Origin: Affinundibacterium baiyunense
GTDB taxonomy: Bacteria > Pseudomonadota > Gammaproteobacteria > Burkholderiales > Burkholderiaceae_D
Assembly (NCBI RefSeq): GCF_018139645.1
Contig: NZ_JAGSPM010000012.1
Location: 23,572-87,571 of the forward strand
Reading direction: 5' to 3'
DNA: 64,000 bases
In this document: in pieces, positions 51,807 to 61,967 of the stretch
Layout: every line of letters starts with the position of its first letter
Position numbering within the stretch: the stretch's first letter is position 1
Notes under the pieces: model-generated
What the model saw: the letters and a program-made list of their open reading frames with translations, nothing else
The model's database searches: none
What the model was told of the DNA's origin: nothing
Made by a program: the position numbers and the translations under genes

Positions 51807-53570
51807 TCAATGCAACAATCGTAGCTCTCTCACCTCAGCCAATAACTCTTGAATGACTTGCGGATCATAAGTTCGCAGAATCTTTTTCACAGAGGGCTCC
51901 AGCGCTGCGATATTTGTATTCAAAATTTCTTGCTTGATCTCTGGAAGTAATGCTGCCGGCATAGAAAGCTCACGAAACCCCATACCAATCAGCAAACGGG
52001 TTAATTTAATATCACCCGCCATACCACCGCAAATAGCAACTGGAATTGCCGCTTTCTCCGCAGCGCTAACCGTCATCGACAACAATTGCAAAATTGCTGG
52101 ATGGGTATCGTTATAAAGGTGAGCCACTTCATGATCGGCACGATCAATGGCCAAGGTATATTGAATGAGATCGTTCGTTCCTATCGATAAGAAATCGAGT
52201 TTCTTCACAAACATTGGCAAACTCAATGCCGCAGCCGGAATCTCTATCATCGCGCCCACTTGGACATTTTCATCAAACGCGATGCGTTCGATACGCAGCG
52301 ACTCCTTCGCTTGTTCAATCATCGCGAGCGATTGATCGATTTCAAACGCGTGCGCGATCATAGGAATTAAAATATGCACAGTGCCGAATGCCGAGGCCCG
52401 TAGAATCGCACGCAATTGCGTCAAGAAAATTTGTGGCTCTTTTAAACAATAACGAATCGCACGCAAACCTAACGCAGGATTTAAGATGTTGTGTTCGCCG
52501 TGCTCTAATGGTTTATCCGCGCCGACGTCTAAAGTACGAATCGTGACAGGCCTGCCCTTCATCGTTTGCACCGCCTGTTTGTAAGCGAGGAATTGTTCTT
52601 CCTCGCTTGGCAAATGTTGCTCAACACCGGTGCGGCCCATAAACAAGAATTCCGAACGAAACAGTCCAACGCCACTGGCACCAGCTTCTAATGCCGCATG
52701 CGCATCTTCAGGCAACTCGATATTCGCCAACAAGGTAACTTCTATTCCATCCAAACTAATCGCAGGGGTCTTTTTTAATTTGCCAAGCTTTTTACGTGCT
52801 TTCAAAAGCACTGCTTGCTGTTGTCGATACTGCTCTATCAATAATGGAGATGGCGCGACAATCACCACGCCCGCATCACTATCAATAATCAGCCAATCAT
52901 CTTGTCGAATCAGATGTGAAGCATTTCCCAAACCCACAACAGCGGGAATCCCCAAACTACGCGAGACAATTGCTGTATGCGAGTTGGTCCCCCCTTCATC
53001 GGTGACAAAACCAGTAAATGCAACATCGCGAAATTGCATCATGTCGGCAGGAGAAATGTCTTTTGCCACAACGATCATATTGGCATTTTGTTCGTCCACC
53101 CCAACTGCTCGAGGAAGTTGATCAGCACTACCAGTCAATACCTTCAGTACGCGTTCAGCGACTTGTTGAATATCCGCTTTTCGTTCGCGCAAATATTCGT
53201 CTTCGATTTCATCAAACTGTGCAGACAGAACATCAACTTGCGTGACCAATGCCCACTCTGCGTTGTAATGCCGCGTTCGAATAATATCGAGCGGTGCTTC
53301 CGACACCATAGGGTCAGACAAAATAAGCGCATGCACATCAAGGAAAGCACCAAGTTCAGTAGGTGCATCTGTTGGCAACTCAGACCAAATCGATTGCAAA
53401 TCTAATTGCACTGCGTCAATCGCCCGCTGCAAACGTTCGACCTCTGCCTCGACCTGTTCTTGGGCGACTAGGTAGTGCTTGACATCCATTGCGGCGGGAC
53501 GCAAAAGATGCGCGCGGCCAATTGTGATACCGCGTGAAACTGGAATACCTTGCAAAGTAAAAGATGCCAC
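51807..53570 (-). CDS. ptsI: PTS enzyme I (phosphoenolpyruvate-protein phosphotransferase)
   Basis: The 587-residue protein is of standard length. The phospho-acceptor is H198 in GGTNSHTAIVSRS. The PEP-binding domain has the ALGLRAIR segment and the Cys-containing loop AICGGMAGD. EI takes phosphate from PEP and hands it to HPr. It is last in the gshA-gshB-EIIA-HPr-EI series, 63 bp after HPr. No sugar-specific EIIBC lies nearby, so this PTS branch is probably regulatory. Confidence 0.97.
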   Translation of the reverse strand: MASFTLQGIPVSRGITIGRAHLLRPAAMDVKHYLVAQEQVEAEVERLQRAIDAVQLDLQSIWSELPTDAPTELGAFLDVHALILSDPMVSEAPLDIIRTRHYNAEWALVTQVDVLSAQFDEIEDEYLRERKADIQQVAERVLKVLTGSADQLPRAVGVDEQNANMIVVAKDISPADMMQFRDVAFTGFVTDEGGTNSHTAIVSRSLGIPAVVGLGNASHLIRQDDWLIIDSDAGVVIVAPSPLLIEQYRQQQAVLLKARKKLGKLKKTPAISLDGIEVTLLANIELPEDAHAALEAGASGVGLFRSEFLFMGRTGVEQHLPSEEEQFLAYKQAVQTMKGRPVTIRTLDVGADKPLEHGEHNILNPALGLRAIRYCLKEPQIFLTQLRAILRASAFGTVHILIPMIAHAFEIDQSLAMIEQAKESLRIERIAFDENVQVGAMIEIPAAALSLPMFVKKLDFLSIGTNDLIQYTLAIDRADHEVAHLYNDTHPAILQLLSMTVSAAEKAAIPVAICGGMAGDIKLTRLLIGMGFRELSMPAALLPEIKQEILNTNIAALEPSVKKILRTYDPQVIQELLAEVRELRLLH

Positions 53571-53633
53571 GTCGCCTCGCTATGCGCTATTTATGCGCTA
53601 TTAGAAATCGAAAAAGAACGATAAGCTTCGCGA

Positions 53634-53903
53634 CTATTCGTTTTCACCAAAACGATCATTGATCAAAGCCGCTAATGCATCAAAACATGCTTGTTCATCT
53701 TCGCCATTCGTTTCCAACAAAACTTTCGTGCCTTTGCCCGCAGCAAGCATCATGACGCCCATAATCGACTTGCCATTGACGCGACGATTGTTGCGTGTGA
53801 GCCAAACTTCGCATTTAAATTTTCCACCGAGCTGTGTCAACTTCGCAGACGCACGCGCATGCAAACCAAGTTTATTAATAATTTCAATCTCTTGTTGAAT
53901 CAT
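53634..53903 (-). CDS. ptsH: PTS phosphocarrier HPr
   Basis: The 89-residue protein carries the phospho-acceptor H15 in LGLHARAS and a serine at position 46 in GKSIMGVM, where HPr kinase acts in species that have it. It relays phosphate from EI to EIIA. It sits between the EIIA and ptsI genes. Confidence 0.96.
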   Translation of the reverse strand: MIQQEIEIINKLGLHARASAKLTQLGGKFKCEVWLTRNNRRVNGKSIMGVMMLAAGKGTKVLLETNGEDEQACFDALAALINDRFGENE

Positions 53904-53958
53904 CTTTTATCCACTTCACATCGAGGGAGACTATAAAAAAATTTGACTCAGAGTGCTA

Positions 53959-54366
53959 TCAGCTCTGTCCAATACGAATTCTATTTTCAATTCTGGTCGC
54001 GCCGTTTTGCCCACCAGCGAGCGCCATTTCAACCACCACATCTAATTGATCCTGGCGATAAGTAATTGCTCGCAACAACATCGGCAGACTAATACCCGCA
54101 ATCACGGCCACTTGATTTGCATCACCCGTCTGTGGGCAGCAGTTAGAAGGCGTCCCGCCAATAATGTCGGTCATAATCAATACGCCGCTACCATCATCGA
54201 GTCGCACAATTGCTTCGCGCACAATGCGACGAACTTCGTCCACATTTTGATCTGCTAATACATCAACCGCCTCAAGACGCTCCGGCCTACTCCGAAATAC
54301 ATGCGAAGCAGCGTCGATAAATGCGCTGCCCAAAGGTGCATGCGTCAATAAAAGTAAACCTACCAT
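53959..54366 (-). CDS. PTS mannose-type EIIA domain protein
   Basis: The 135-residue protein is a stand-alone mannose-family EIIA with phospho-acceptor H9 in LLLTHAPLG and the later landmark MTDIIGGTPSN. With no EIIB, EIIC or EIID partner here, it is thought to act as a phosphorylation-dependent regulator in Burkholderiales. It lies 35 bp after gshB and 55 bp before HPr, in one operon. Confidence 0.94.
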   Translation of the reverse strand: MVGLLLLTHAPLGSAFIDAASHVFRSRPERLEAVDVLADQNVDEVRRIVREAIVRLDDGSGVLIMTDIIGGTPSNCCPQTGDANQVAVIAGISLPMLLRAITYRQDQLDVVVEMALAGGQNGATRIENRIRIGQS

Positions 54367-54401
54367 GCCATATTCCTGCTCATACCGTCACTCGCGAATT
54401 T

Positions 54402-55361
54402 CTATCGTTGTTTATTTCTGGCGACAATCTGCGCTTCGAGTGCATCGACAAAAATCGCCGCGACTTTTAGTCCAGTTTGTTCAGTGATTTCTTGGAAACA
54501 TGTTGGGCTAGTTACATTCACTTCTGTCAAATAATCACCAATTACATCTAATCCTACCAGCAACAGCCCACGATTTAAAAGTATAGGCGCAAGCGTTTGT
54601 GCAATTTCTGTATCTCGAGCCGTCAATTTTTGTGCAAGCCCAACACCACCCGCAGCTAAATTACCTCGCACTTCACCATTTTGTGGAATTCTTGCCAAAG
54701 CATAAGGCACCACCGTGCCACCGATTAATAAAATCCGTTTATCACCATGTACGATTTCTGGAATATATCGTTGCACCATGATGGTTCTGGTTTGATTATT
54801 CGTCAGTGTTTCTATGACGGCACCGAGATTCATACCGTCTGCGCGAACTCTAAAAATACCCGCGCCACCCATGCCATCGAGTGGTTTCAAAATAATATCT
54901 TGATGTTCCGCGAAAAAACGACGTATTTTTTGCTCGTTGCGCGTAACTAGGGTTGGCGCAGTGAATTGCGAAAACTGTGCAATGCTCAGCTTCTCATTAT
55001 GATCACGGATGGCAGATGGTTTGTTAAAGACCAAAGCACCTTGTCGCTCAGCCAAATCTAATAGATAAGTGGCATAAATGTACTCCATATCAAATGGCGG
55101 ATCTTTACGCTGTAGCACCGCATCAAAATCAGCCAAATGGCAATCGATCACGTCTCCCAATTGATACCAATCTTGTTGATCACCAGTTAAATGAATTTCT
55201 TGTACTGACGCGACGACCGAACCAGATATCAAGGCCAAATCATCTGGTCCAAACGCATAAATTTGATGACCTCGACCTGCAGCTTCAACCATCATGGCGT
55301 AGCTTGAATCTTTATAAATCTTAAACTGCGATAATGGGTCGGTGAGAAAAGCAATTTTCAT
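54402..55361 (-). CDS. gshB: glutathione synthetase
   Basis: From the ATG at 55361 the protein has 319 residues; a GTG three codons earlier almost touches the gshA stop. The ATP-grasp fold shows ILKPLDGMGGAGIFRV and the closing loop DVIGDYLTEVNVTSPT. It joins gamma-glutamylcysteine and glycine with ATP to make glutathione. It follows gshA by about 9 bp. Confidence 0.96.
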   Translation of the reverse strand: MKIAFLTDPLSQFKIYKDSSYAMMVEAAGRGHQIYAFGPDDLALISGSVVASVQEIHLTGDQQDWYQLGDVIDCHLADFDAVLQRKDPPFDMEYIYATYLLDLAERQGALVFNKPSAIRDHNEKLSIAQFSQFTAPTLVTRNEQKIRRFFAEHQDIILKPLDGMGGAGIFRVRADGMNLGAVIETLTNNQTRTIMVQRYIPEIVHGDKRILLIGGTVVPYALARIPQNGEVRGNLAAGGVGLAQKLTARDTEIAQTLAPILLNRGLLLVGLDVIGDYLTEVNVTSPTCFQEITEQTGLKVAAIFVDALEAQIVARNKQR

Positions 55362-55370
55362 AATCTTCAC

Positions 55371-56669
55371 TTAATAGATTTCTGGATTCGGATCGGTTTT
55401 TTCTAATTCTAAGGAGGCTGCTAATAAGGCTAAGCGCGCAACCACGCCATACATATAGAATCGATTTGGTGCCGCCGTTCCAGGTTTCGCGCGCATATCG
55501 GGTACCGCATGTTGTTGCGCAAATGCGAGCGGAACAAACTCCATTCCCGGTGCATTGAGATTCTCATCAACACCACGATCCTGATGCACACGATAAAAGC
55601 CACCAACCACGTAGCGATCAATCATATAGACCACTGGCTCGGCGACGCTCTCTTCGATTTGTTCAAAGGTGTACACGCCCTCTTGGACGATGTAATCATG
55701 AACTTCACGTCCATCCTTCACAACCGTCATTTTATTGCGCTGTTTTGAATTCAGATCTCTGACTTCACGTGAATCGCGCACAGTCATGATACCCATGCCG
55801 CAGGTTCCAGCATCCGCCTTTACGATCACGAATGGCTTGTCTTTGATGCCGTACTCTTTATACTTCTTGCGAATTTTTGCCAATATAGTGTCGACGGTTG
55901 ACATCAATCCATCTAAACCCGTGCCAGCCTCGAAATCGACATCGCCACATTTCGCGAAAAATGGATTAATCAGCCAAGGATCAATCTCGACCATTTTTGC
56001 GAACTTTTTGACGACCTCATCGTAACTGGCAAAGTGATTCGTCTTGCGTCGCTTCGCCCAACCAGCATGCAATGGTGGCAGCAAAGTTTGCTCATGAATA
56101 TTCTCTAAAATCGTTGGTATCCGAGTCGACAAATCATTATTCAAAAGTATCGTGCATGGATCGAAATTTTTTAATCCTAAGCGACGTCCGTTCGCAGAAC
56201 GCTGTAGCGGTTCAAGTAGCAGCTCACCGCCGTCTGGCAATGCGATATTCTTAGTTTGCGTACTAGTCTCATCTAAGTTACCCAAACGGACATTCAATCC
56301 CGTTTGACGATAAATTTGCATTTGACGTGCAATGTTCTGCCAATACGAGACATTGCATGGACGGTCTTCTGGGATCAACAATAAGTTACGCGCATCTGGA
56401 CAATACTTTTCAATGGCGGCCATCGACGCCTGCACCGCCAACGGCAACATTTCAGAACCTAAATGATTAAAGCCGCCAGGAAATAAGTTTGTATCAACAG
56501 GCGCCAACTTGAAGCCAGCATTACGCATATCAACCGAACAATAAAACGGTGGCGTATGCTCTTGCCACTCTAAACGAAACCAGCGTTCAATCGAGGGCGT
56601 CGCTTCTAAAATTTTCTTTTCGAAATCGAGTAAGGGACCGTTGAGTGCGGTGGCGAGATGGGGAACCAT
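55371..56669 (-). CDS. gshA: glutamate-cysteine ligase, proteobacterial (TIGR02049) type
   Basis: From the ATG at 56669 (AAAGGTC upstream) the protein has 432 residues. It matches the proteobacterial GshA type, distinct from the E. coli enzyme, with landmarks SVDMRNAGFKLAPVDTNLFPGGFNHL and KADAGTCGMGIMTV. It makes gamma-glutamylcysteine, the committed step of glutathione synthesis. It heads the gshAB-EIIA-HPr-EI transcript, which links redox buffering with the regulatory PTS. Confidence 0.95.
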   Translation of the reverse strand: MVPHLATALNGPLLDFEKKILEATPSIERWFRLEWQEHTPPFYCSVDMRNAGFKLAPVDTNLFPGGFNHLGSEMLPLAVQASMAAIEKYCPDARNLLLIPEDRPCNVSYWQNIARQMQIYRQTGLNVRLGNLDETSTQTKNIALPDGGELLLEPLQRSANGRRLGLKNFDPCTILLNNDLSTRIPTILENIHEQTLLPPLHAGWAKRRKTNHFASYDEVVKKFAKMVEIDPWLINPFFAKCGDVDFEAGTGLDGLMSTVDTILAKIRKKYKEYGIKDKPFVIVKADAGTCGMGIMTVRDSREVRDLNSKQRNKMTVVKDGREVHDYIVQEGVYTFEQIEESVAEPVVYMIDRYVVGGFYRVHQDRGVDENLNAPGMEFVPLAFAQQHAVPDMRAKPGTAAPNRFYMYGVVARLALLAASLELEKTDPNPEIY

Positions 56670-56826
56670 AATGACCTTTACAAACAAAAAAGCACGACTG
56701 CCGAAGTACGAGCCTCGGACAATCAATTAGCATGTGAATCGATTTAAGCAGCTTGGGGCAGATCAATAATTCTCAAGACCTAAAGTCCTCGCCACAACTA
56801 AGTGAATTATTCACCTATTTTGACTT

Positions 56827-57129
56827 TTATGCTGACTTTACCAACAAGTCGAAATGCTCAACGACTGGCGCACTAGCGAAAAATGGCCCGACAATACTAC
56901 GCCATTCTGCAAACGCGGCGGATTGACGAAAATCAATCGTATGATTTTCCAAAGTATCCCAAAAAATCATCAAGACATATCGCTCAGGAGATTCAATGCC
57001 TTTATTCACTTTATAGCCGCGAAATCCTTTCGCATGCGCGATGACTTGCGTCAATCCCTGTTGAATTGCTGCATCGAAAGCTGTTTGTTGACCGGGTAGG
57101 ATACGAATATCTGCTAATTCTAAAATCAT
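56827..57129 (-). CDS. antibiotic-biosynthesis-monooxygenase (ABM) fold protein
   Basis: The 100-residue protein is a single dimeric ferredoxin-like ABM domain (MILELADIRILPGQQTAFD ... SPERYVLMIFWDTLENH ... FDLL). Proteins of this fold include quinone monooxygenases and haem-degrading enzymes; many are uncharacterised. It follows the AI-2E family gene by 34 bp on the same strand. Confidence 0.8.
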   Translation of the reverse strand: MILELADIRILPGQQTAFDAAIQQGLTQVIAHAKGFRGYKVNKGIESPERYVLMIFWDTLENHTIDFRQSAAFAEWRSIVGPFFASAPVVEHFDLLVKSA

Positions 57130-57163
57130 TTCTTTCTTCTCACTTTTTACATAGCAAAGCTGT

Positions 57164-58177
57164 TTATACCAAACCGCACTCTCTTAATTCTTTTTTCACA
57201 TAAGAATAAAACACCGGCGCGGCAACAACGCCCGGCAAACCAAATAAGGCTTCCATCACCAGTATTGCCGTCAATAATTCCCAAGCTTTGGCATTAACTT
57301 GGGAGCCGATGATTCGTGCATTCAAAAAATACTCCAACTTATGAATTACGATCATATAAGTTAAGGAAATCGCTGCCACATATAAAGAGTGTGACAAACT
57401 AACAATCACTATAACGGTATTTGAAATAATATTCCCAACAACGGGAATTAGCCCAGCAATAAAAGTAATCGCAATCATACTTTTAACGAGGGGCAAATGA
57501 ACTCCCGCTACGGGCAAGATCAGCGCCAAAAATATTCCGGTAAATAGCGTATTAATTAGCGAAATTCGCACTTGAGCAAACACCACCCGATGAAACATAT
57601 CGGCAAGATGAGCGATTCGTTGATGTAGTGCAGCGGCAAAAGGCTTGTATTGGTGAACACTGTTGACATCTTGTAGTGCAACCATACTGCCGATCACCAT
57701 TCCCAGCAGAAGATGAACGATCAAGTGCCCAGCTTCTTGCCCTAGTAATTTTGCTTCGCTAGCATGATCGCGCAATGTCGTGGTCAAGATGCGCTTTAGT
57801 GCTTCAATATCCTCGGGCAAGTAAGTACTAGCCCACAGCGGTAACTGTTGTCTTGATGATTCAAGAAGCTCGGCCAGTCTTTGCAACAAAGACTGCAAGT
57901 TACCCGAATCGCTACGCAAAAATACTACGATCCCCCAAATACCCAAGCTAATCGTCAAAATAATCAAAACGGATAAAAACACCACCGCGATCATGCGCGA
58001 TTGTTGATTGCTAAATCTTCGTTCTATTTTTGGCACTAACAAGCTCACCAATGAGTAAACCAATAAGCCAGAAAATAAAGCCACCAACAATCCGACTTTT
58101 AAGACCAAGAAAAGCGCCAACGCAGCAAAACAATAGGATGCGATGATTGACGGTGACAACTTATTATCTGAATACAT
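57164..58177 (-). CDS. AI-2E family transporter
   Basis: The 337-residue protein has about seven to eight membrane helices and a large soluble loop. The landmark of the family is near the end: GLIPVVGNIISNTVIVI and the following ILVMEALFGLPGVVAAP. Members export autoinducer-2 or exchange Na+/H+ and other solutes; the substrate here is unknown. It is divergent from the Cache-GGDEF gene. Confidence 0.88.
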   Translation of the reverse strand: MYSDNKLSPSIIASYCFAALALFLVLKVGLLVALFSGLLVYSLVSLLVPKIERRFSNQQSRMIAVVFLSVLIILTISLGIWGIVVFLRSDSGNLQSLLQRLAELLESSRQQLPLWASTYLPEDIEALKRILTTTLRDHASEAKLLGQEAGHLIVHLLLGMVIGSMVALQDVNSVHQYKPFAAALHQRIAHLADMFHRVVFAQVRISLINTLFTGIFLALILPVAGVHLPLVKSMIAITFIAGLIPVVGNIISNTVIVIVSLSHSLYVAAISLTYMIVIHKLEYFLNARIIGSQVNAKAWELLTAILVMEALFGLPGVVAAPVFYSYVKKELRECGLV

Positions 58178-58484
58178 AATTCTCCATTCTTATCTAACTT
58201 CAATCACAACACCGTGAGGTACTGGCCTAATAGCATCGTCAATAAGTGCAGTCTTCACATGCTAAGGGAAAAACGCCTCTAAAAACCTCATAGTCGCCAA
58301 AGAAATCGTGTTTCTTTTTACCCAAAATATTTCCCTACATCCACAAATTACGGCTACTATCGTCAATTCAGCTAAAAAAATGGGTGGTTTATAGTATGAT
58401 CTTGACACTGAATTCCTCGGTGTTCGATACCACTTCCATCGCATAACAATTCACACCAACCTACATTCGCGCAGCAACCGGCTT
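58178..58484. other. 307-bp divergent intergenic region, no gene seen
   Basis: The gap between the AI-2E gene and the Cache-GGDEF gene must carry both promoters. A TATAGT hexamer lies near 58390, and no good -35 is evident. Confidence 0.4.
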
Positions 58485-59954
58485 ATGAGTAAATCACTAA
58501 AACAATACAATCTACTGATTTGGATTTCATTAATTCTCATACTTGGTTTTGTTGCTGTGTTAGCGACCAGCTACTTAGTGTCAAAAGATGCTTTGCGTCG
58601 TGGTTTATCAGAGAATATGTTGCCAATCACAGGTGACAATATTTATTCAGAAATTCAAAAAGACATTTTGCGGCCGGTATTTGTCTCCTCGCAAATGGCG
58701 AACGATACCTTTGTACGCGATTGGGTGATCGATGGCGAACAAGATAGTGCGCAGATTTCTAAATACTTGAAAGAAGTTAAATTAAAGAACAACGCAATAT
58801 CAAGTTTTTTTGTCAGCGACCTGACCAGAAATTACTATTATCCTGAAGGCCTACTCAAAAGCATCAGTGAAACTGAGGTGCGAGATCAATGGTTCTTTCG
58901 CGTTAAAAATCTCAAAACGGCTTATGAGACCAATGTCGACATTGACATGGCAAATCAAGACAGCATGACGATTTTTACCAATTATCGCGTCTTAGATTAT
59001 CAAGGAAAATTTATTGGCGCGGTCGGCATTGGCTTGACGCTGAATACGATGAAGCATTTGATCGACACTTATCAATCGCGCTTCCAACGTAAGATTTACT
59101 TCGTTGATAAAAAAGGCAATTTGGTTTTATCGGGAAATACCTTCAAACAAAAGAAGGTCAATATTTCCAACATGGCGGGTCTAGATCAAATCGCCAAACA
59201 GATATTAGCTAACACCAAGAACGAGTCTTTACATCTTGAATATACGCTCAACGATGAATCAATTTATCTCAACTCGCGCTTTATTCCAGAACTGGGCTGG
59301 CATCTTTTAGTTGAACAAAATCTTGAGTCCGAACTAAAACCCTTACAGAAACTGTTACTCGTAAATGCTGGTATAGGATTTGCGATCACGATCGCGGTCT
59401 TGTTGATCGTTTTGTTCTCGGTTCGTCGCTATCAAACGCGCATTGAGAAATCAGCAGCAACCGATCCATTGACGAAATTACTCAATCGCCAAGCATTTGA
59501 TTTCGTCTTCCAACAAGCGATTTTGGATAGCGAGCGCTCTCGCCAAACACTTTGCGTCGCGATTATGGATATTGATCACTTTAAAAAGATCAATGATAAA
59601 CATGGCCATTTAGTGGGCGACCATGTATTAAAGGAAATCGCAGCGATTTCGCGACGCTCATTGCGTGAGAGTGATGTGATCTGTCGTTGGGGCGGAGAAG
59701 AGTTTCTTTTATTGCTCAAGAACTGTTCATTAGAGAAAGCCACGGCCATCGCAGAAACCTTACGTAGTACCATCGCCGCAAACGATTTCTCTCGCACTAC
59801 AGATTTAACCAAAGGACGTCTCTCATTAACAGTTAGCATGGGTGTTGCTGAATGCAAACCGCAAGAAAGTGAAGATAGTGTATTCGAACGCGCTGACGTT
59901 GCCTTGTATCAGGCTAAAGAGAGTGGTCGAAACAGCGTTTACTTTTCTGAGTAA
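58485..59954 (+). CDS. membrane diguanylate cyclase with a periplasmic Cache-like sensor (GGEEF)
   Basis: The 489-residue protein has TM1 (about 10-32), a periplasmic region of about 260 residues of the dCache type (DQWFFRVKNLKTAYETNVDID and FIGAVGIGLTLNTMKHLID are landmarks), TM2 (about 298-317) and a GGDEF domain (about 338-488). The A-site is GGEEF at 403-407, with an RxxD inhibitory site (RESD) five residues before. It should make c-di-GMP in response to a small periplasmic ligand. It converges with the DUF2520 gene 20 bp away. Confidence 0.93.
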   Translation: MSKSLKQYNLLIWISLILILGFVAVLATSYLVSKDALRRGLSENMLPITGDNIYSEIQKDILRPVFVSSQMANDTFVRDWVIDGEQDSAQISKYLKEVKLKNNAISSFFVSDLTRNYYYPEGLLKSISETEVRDQWFFRVKNLKTAYETNVDIDMANQDSMTIFTNYRVLDYQGKFIGAVGIGLTLNTMKHLIDTYQSRFQRKIYFVDKKGNLVLSGNTFKQKKVNISNMAGLDQIAKQILANTKNESLHLEYTLNDESIYLNSRFIPELGWHLLVEQNLESELKPLQKLLLVNAGIGFAITIAVLLIVLFSVRRYQTRIEKSAATDPLTKLLNRQAFDFVFQQAILDSERSRQTLCVAIMDIDHFKKINDKHGHLVGDHVLKEIAAISRRSLRESDVICRWGGEEFLLLLKNCSLEKATAIAETLRSTIAANDFSRTTDLTKGRLSLTVSMGVAECKPQESEDSVFERADVALYQAKESGRNSVYFSE

Positions 59955-59974
59955 GACCTGCGTTTATTCCTTAG

Positions 59975-60817
59975 TCACTTGCTAGGCGTAGAGCGTTTTG
60001 CGAGATTCAAAGTTGGTTGAATAAAGGCTCGATACAGTTGCCCTTGATCCTGATCCCAAGCACTCACCTGTCCCGCCTGTTTTACGACTGTTTGCATATC
60101 GCCACGTTTAATCGGCCCAGTAAGTGCTGCGCTTGTTCCTATTTTAAAGACGTTATTGAGCGAACCAAGTGCTAACGAATGCGCCATCTGCGATGCTGTA
60201 TCAGCATCAATACCAGCAGCACGATATGCAGCGATCGCTGTATCCATCAAGGTCACTAGATAGTTACTCGCAAATACCGATCCCGCGTGATAAAGCAATT
60301 TGTGCTCTGCTGAGATTTGAATAATTTTTGCGCCGATTTTCTCAAATGCTGCAATCAGCACAGTCTGCGCCAAATCACTGCCTTCGACACTACAAATAGT
60401 ATCTTTAAACGCATCGGCAGCAATGCGCGGCGCGGCAAAACTACGTACCGGGTGCACGCTAGCAACTTCTAGATTTAAGTTGAGTAAAGCAGGATTTTGC
60501 GTTATTAAATCTTGTGAAGATTTTGCGCCACTACAATGAAATAAAATACTGCCTCGCTTCAGTGCATTCACTTCAATCAAGCTATCCACTACCGAGCCGA
60601 ACGCATCGTCGGGCACACACAGCATTGTGACATCGGCAGGCTTCAGAAAATGAAAATCGGTGATCGCCTCACCTTGCGTAATGAATGCAGATGCAATCAG
60701 ACTTCTGTCCTTCTGCGTGTTTAATATTTGTAGAATACTAAATACTTCATAACGCGCGAACAAATGCCCAAGCGTCATGCCGACGCGACCGGCACCAATG
60801 ATATTCAAACTTTGCAT
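59975..60817 (-). CDS. Rossmann/DUF2520-domain oxidoreductase-like protein
   Basis: The 280-residue protein begins with a Rossmann loop (NIIGAGRVGMTLGHLF) like ketopantoate or F420-dependent reductases. Residues about 120-275 match DUF2520 (YHAGSVFASNYLVTLMDTA). The substrate is unknown. It is last in a run of four same-strand genes, 42 bp after the carbonic anhydrase gene. Confidence 0.85.
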   Translation of the reverse strand: MQSLNIIGAGRVGMTLGHLFARYEVFSILQILNTQKDRSLIASAFITQGEAITDFHFLKPADVTMLCVPDDAFGSVVDSLIEVNALKRGSILFHCSGAKSSQDLITQNPALLNLNLEVASVHPVRSFAAPRIAADAFKDTICSVEGSDLAQTVLIAAFEKIGAKIIQISAEHKLLYHAGSVFASNYLVTLMDTAIAAYRAAGIDADTASQMAHSLALGSLNNVFKIGTSAALTGPIKRGDMQTVVKQAGQVSAWDQDQGQLYRAFIQPTLNLAKRSTPSK

Positions 60818-60859
60818 GGACTAAATGTATCAAGAAAAGCGAGTTTAAGTAATCACACT

Positions 60860-61891
60860 TTATAACGACTCTTTAATGATGCGGCCGCTGGTTTTCTGAA
60901 TTGGTCGTGCATTATGTGGATAAAGACGCGCAAAAATCGCTGCTTGATCTGCTGAAATCTGTACTGGCTCTTTCATCACCATCCACAAAACTCCCTCGCT
61001 ACAAGGTGGCGTAGTCAATGACCCCATATAGGTATAGTAATCATGTCGTTTCGGGAGTAACTGGGTGAGATCGATATTCTTCAATGCTTTTACAAGCTCA
61101 TTTTTTTCTAGAGGTAAGTTATTCCAAATGCTTTGAATGACCGGATGAGCATCACCCAACTCCAATAACACGGCAACCACAGCCAACTTCGCATCCCTAT
61201 CTTTATGGACAAGATGGGCAACCATTTCGAATCCTTTGCCATTGATACGTTCTTCAGAAGGACGGTGAAAGTGCAATTGATTCAGTTCAAAGTTCTTACC
61301 AGAGACATTCAGATAATTGCCAGCGCTAAGATTCACTTGAATCGTATGTCCAGTATCGATCACCTGAAATTGACTAGGCTTGTAGTCGAAATTCAAAGTG
61401 TCTAGTTCCACTTTAATGCCATCACGAATATCGATTGGCGATTGTCGTTCACCAAGGTCACATTTAATGTTGGCGGGATTTAATTTGCCCCATGCCAAAG
61501 GCCCCTCTTCCCCCTCATAACTCCAATGTTTAGCAGTTTTCTTGGATTTGTCGTCAACACCAGAAACTTTTTTTGACGGAGCAACATAGGGTCGAATCGG
61601 TGGTCGAACGACGGGCTTTGCAACTTCTTCCTTATCTTTACGAATTGCCGCTAGTCTTTCCGCTATTTTTAAAGCTAGTTCATCTGCCGCTTGGGCTTCT
61701 TTTTTACGTGCCGCTGCCTCGGCTTTGCTTTCTTTTACAGGCGCATCCTTTACTGACTTAGGCTCTTCTTTTGGAGGTGCGGAGGCTTCCTCTTTGGCTG
61801 AAGAAGCTTGTTTGATTGGTTTCGTAACCGTGTCCGAAAACACTGGTTGAGCCACAATGAGTAGCGCGAGTAGCAAGCTAGGGAGTCGCAT
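60860..61891 (-). CDS. alpha-type carbonic anhydrase with charged N-terminal extension
   Basis: I place the start at the ATG at 61891, giving 343 residues with a signal peptide (about 1-19). Residues about 20-100 are rich in Lys, Glu and Ala (a likely coiled or disordered linker), followed by an alpha-carbonic anhydrase domain (about 118-343). The zinc ligands are H207, H209 (LHFHRPSEE) and H226 (EMVAHLVH); the substrate-site segment GSLTTPPCSEGVLWMV is intact. It hydrates CO2 in the periplasm. The extension is unusual in this family. Confidence 0.92.
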   Translation of the reverse strand: MRLPSLLLALLIVAQPVFSDTVTKPIKQASSAKEEASAPPKEEPKSVKDAPVKESKAEAAARKKEAQAADELALKIAERLAAIRKDKEEVAKPVVRPPIRPYVAPSKKVSGVDDKSKKTAKHWSYEGEEGPLAWGKLNPANIKCDLGERQSPIDIRDGIKVELDTLNFDYKPSQFQVIDTGHTIQVNLSAGNYLNVSGKNFELNQLHFHRPSEERINGKGFEMVAHLVHKDRDAKLAVVAVLLELGDAHPVIQSIWNNLPLEKNELVKALKNIDLTQLLPKRHDYYTYMGSLTTPPCSEGVLWMVMKEPVQISADQAAIFARLYPHNARPIQKTSGRIIKESL

Positions 61892-61967
61892 AATCGTCAA
61901 TTTCCGTTTGGTATTATATGCTTTACGGCAATTTCCCCTTGAAACTTGACACCCACGAGCACGCAAG

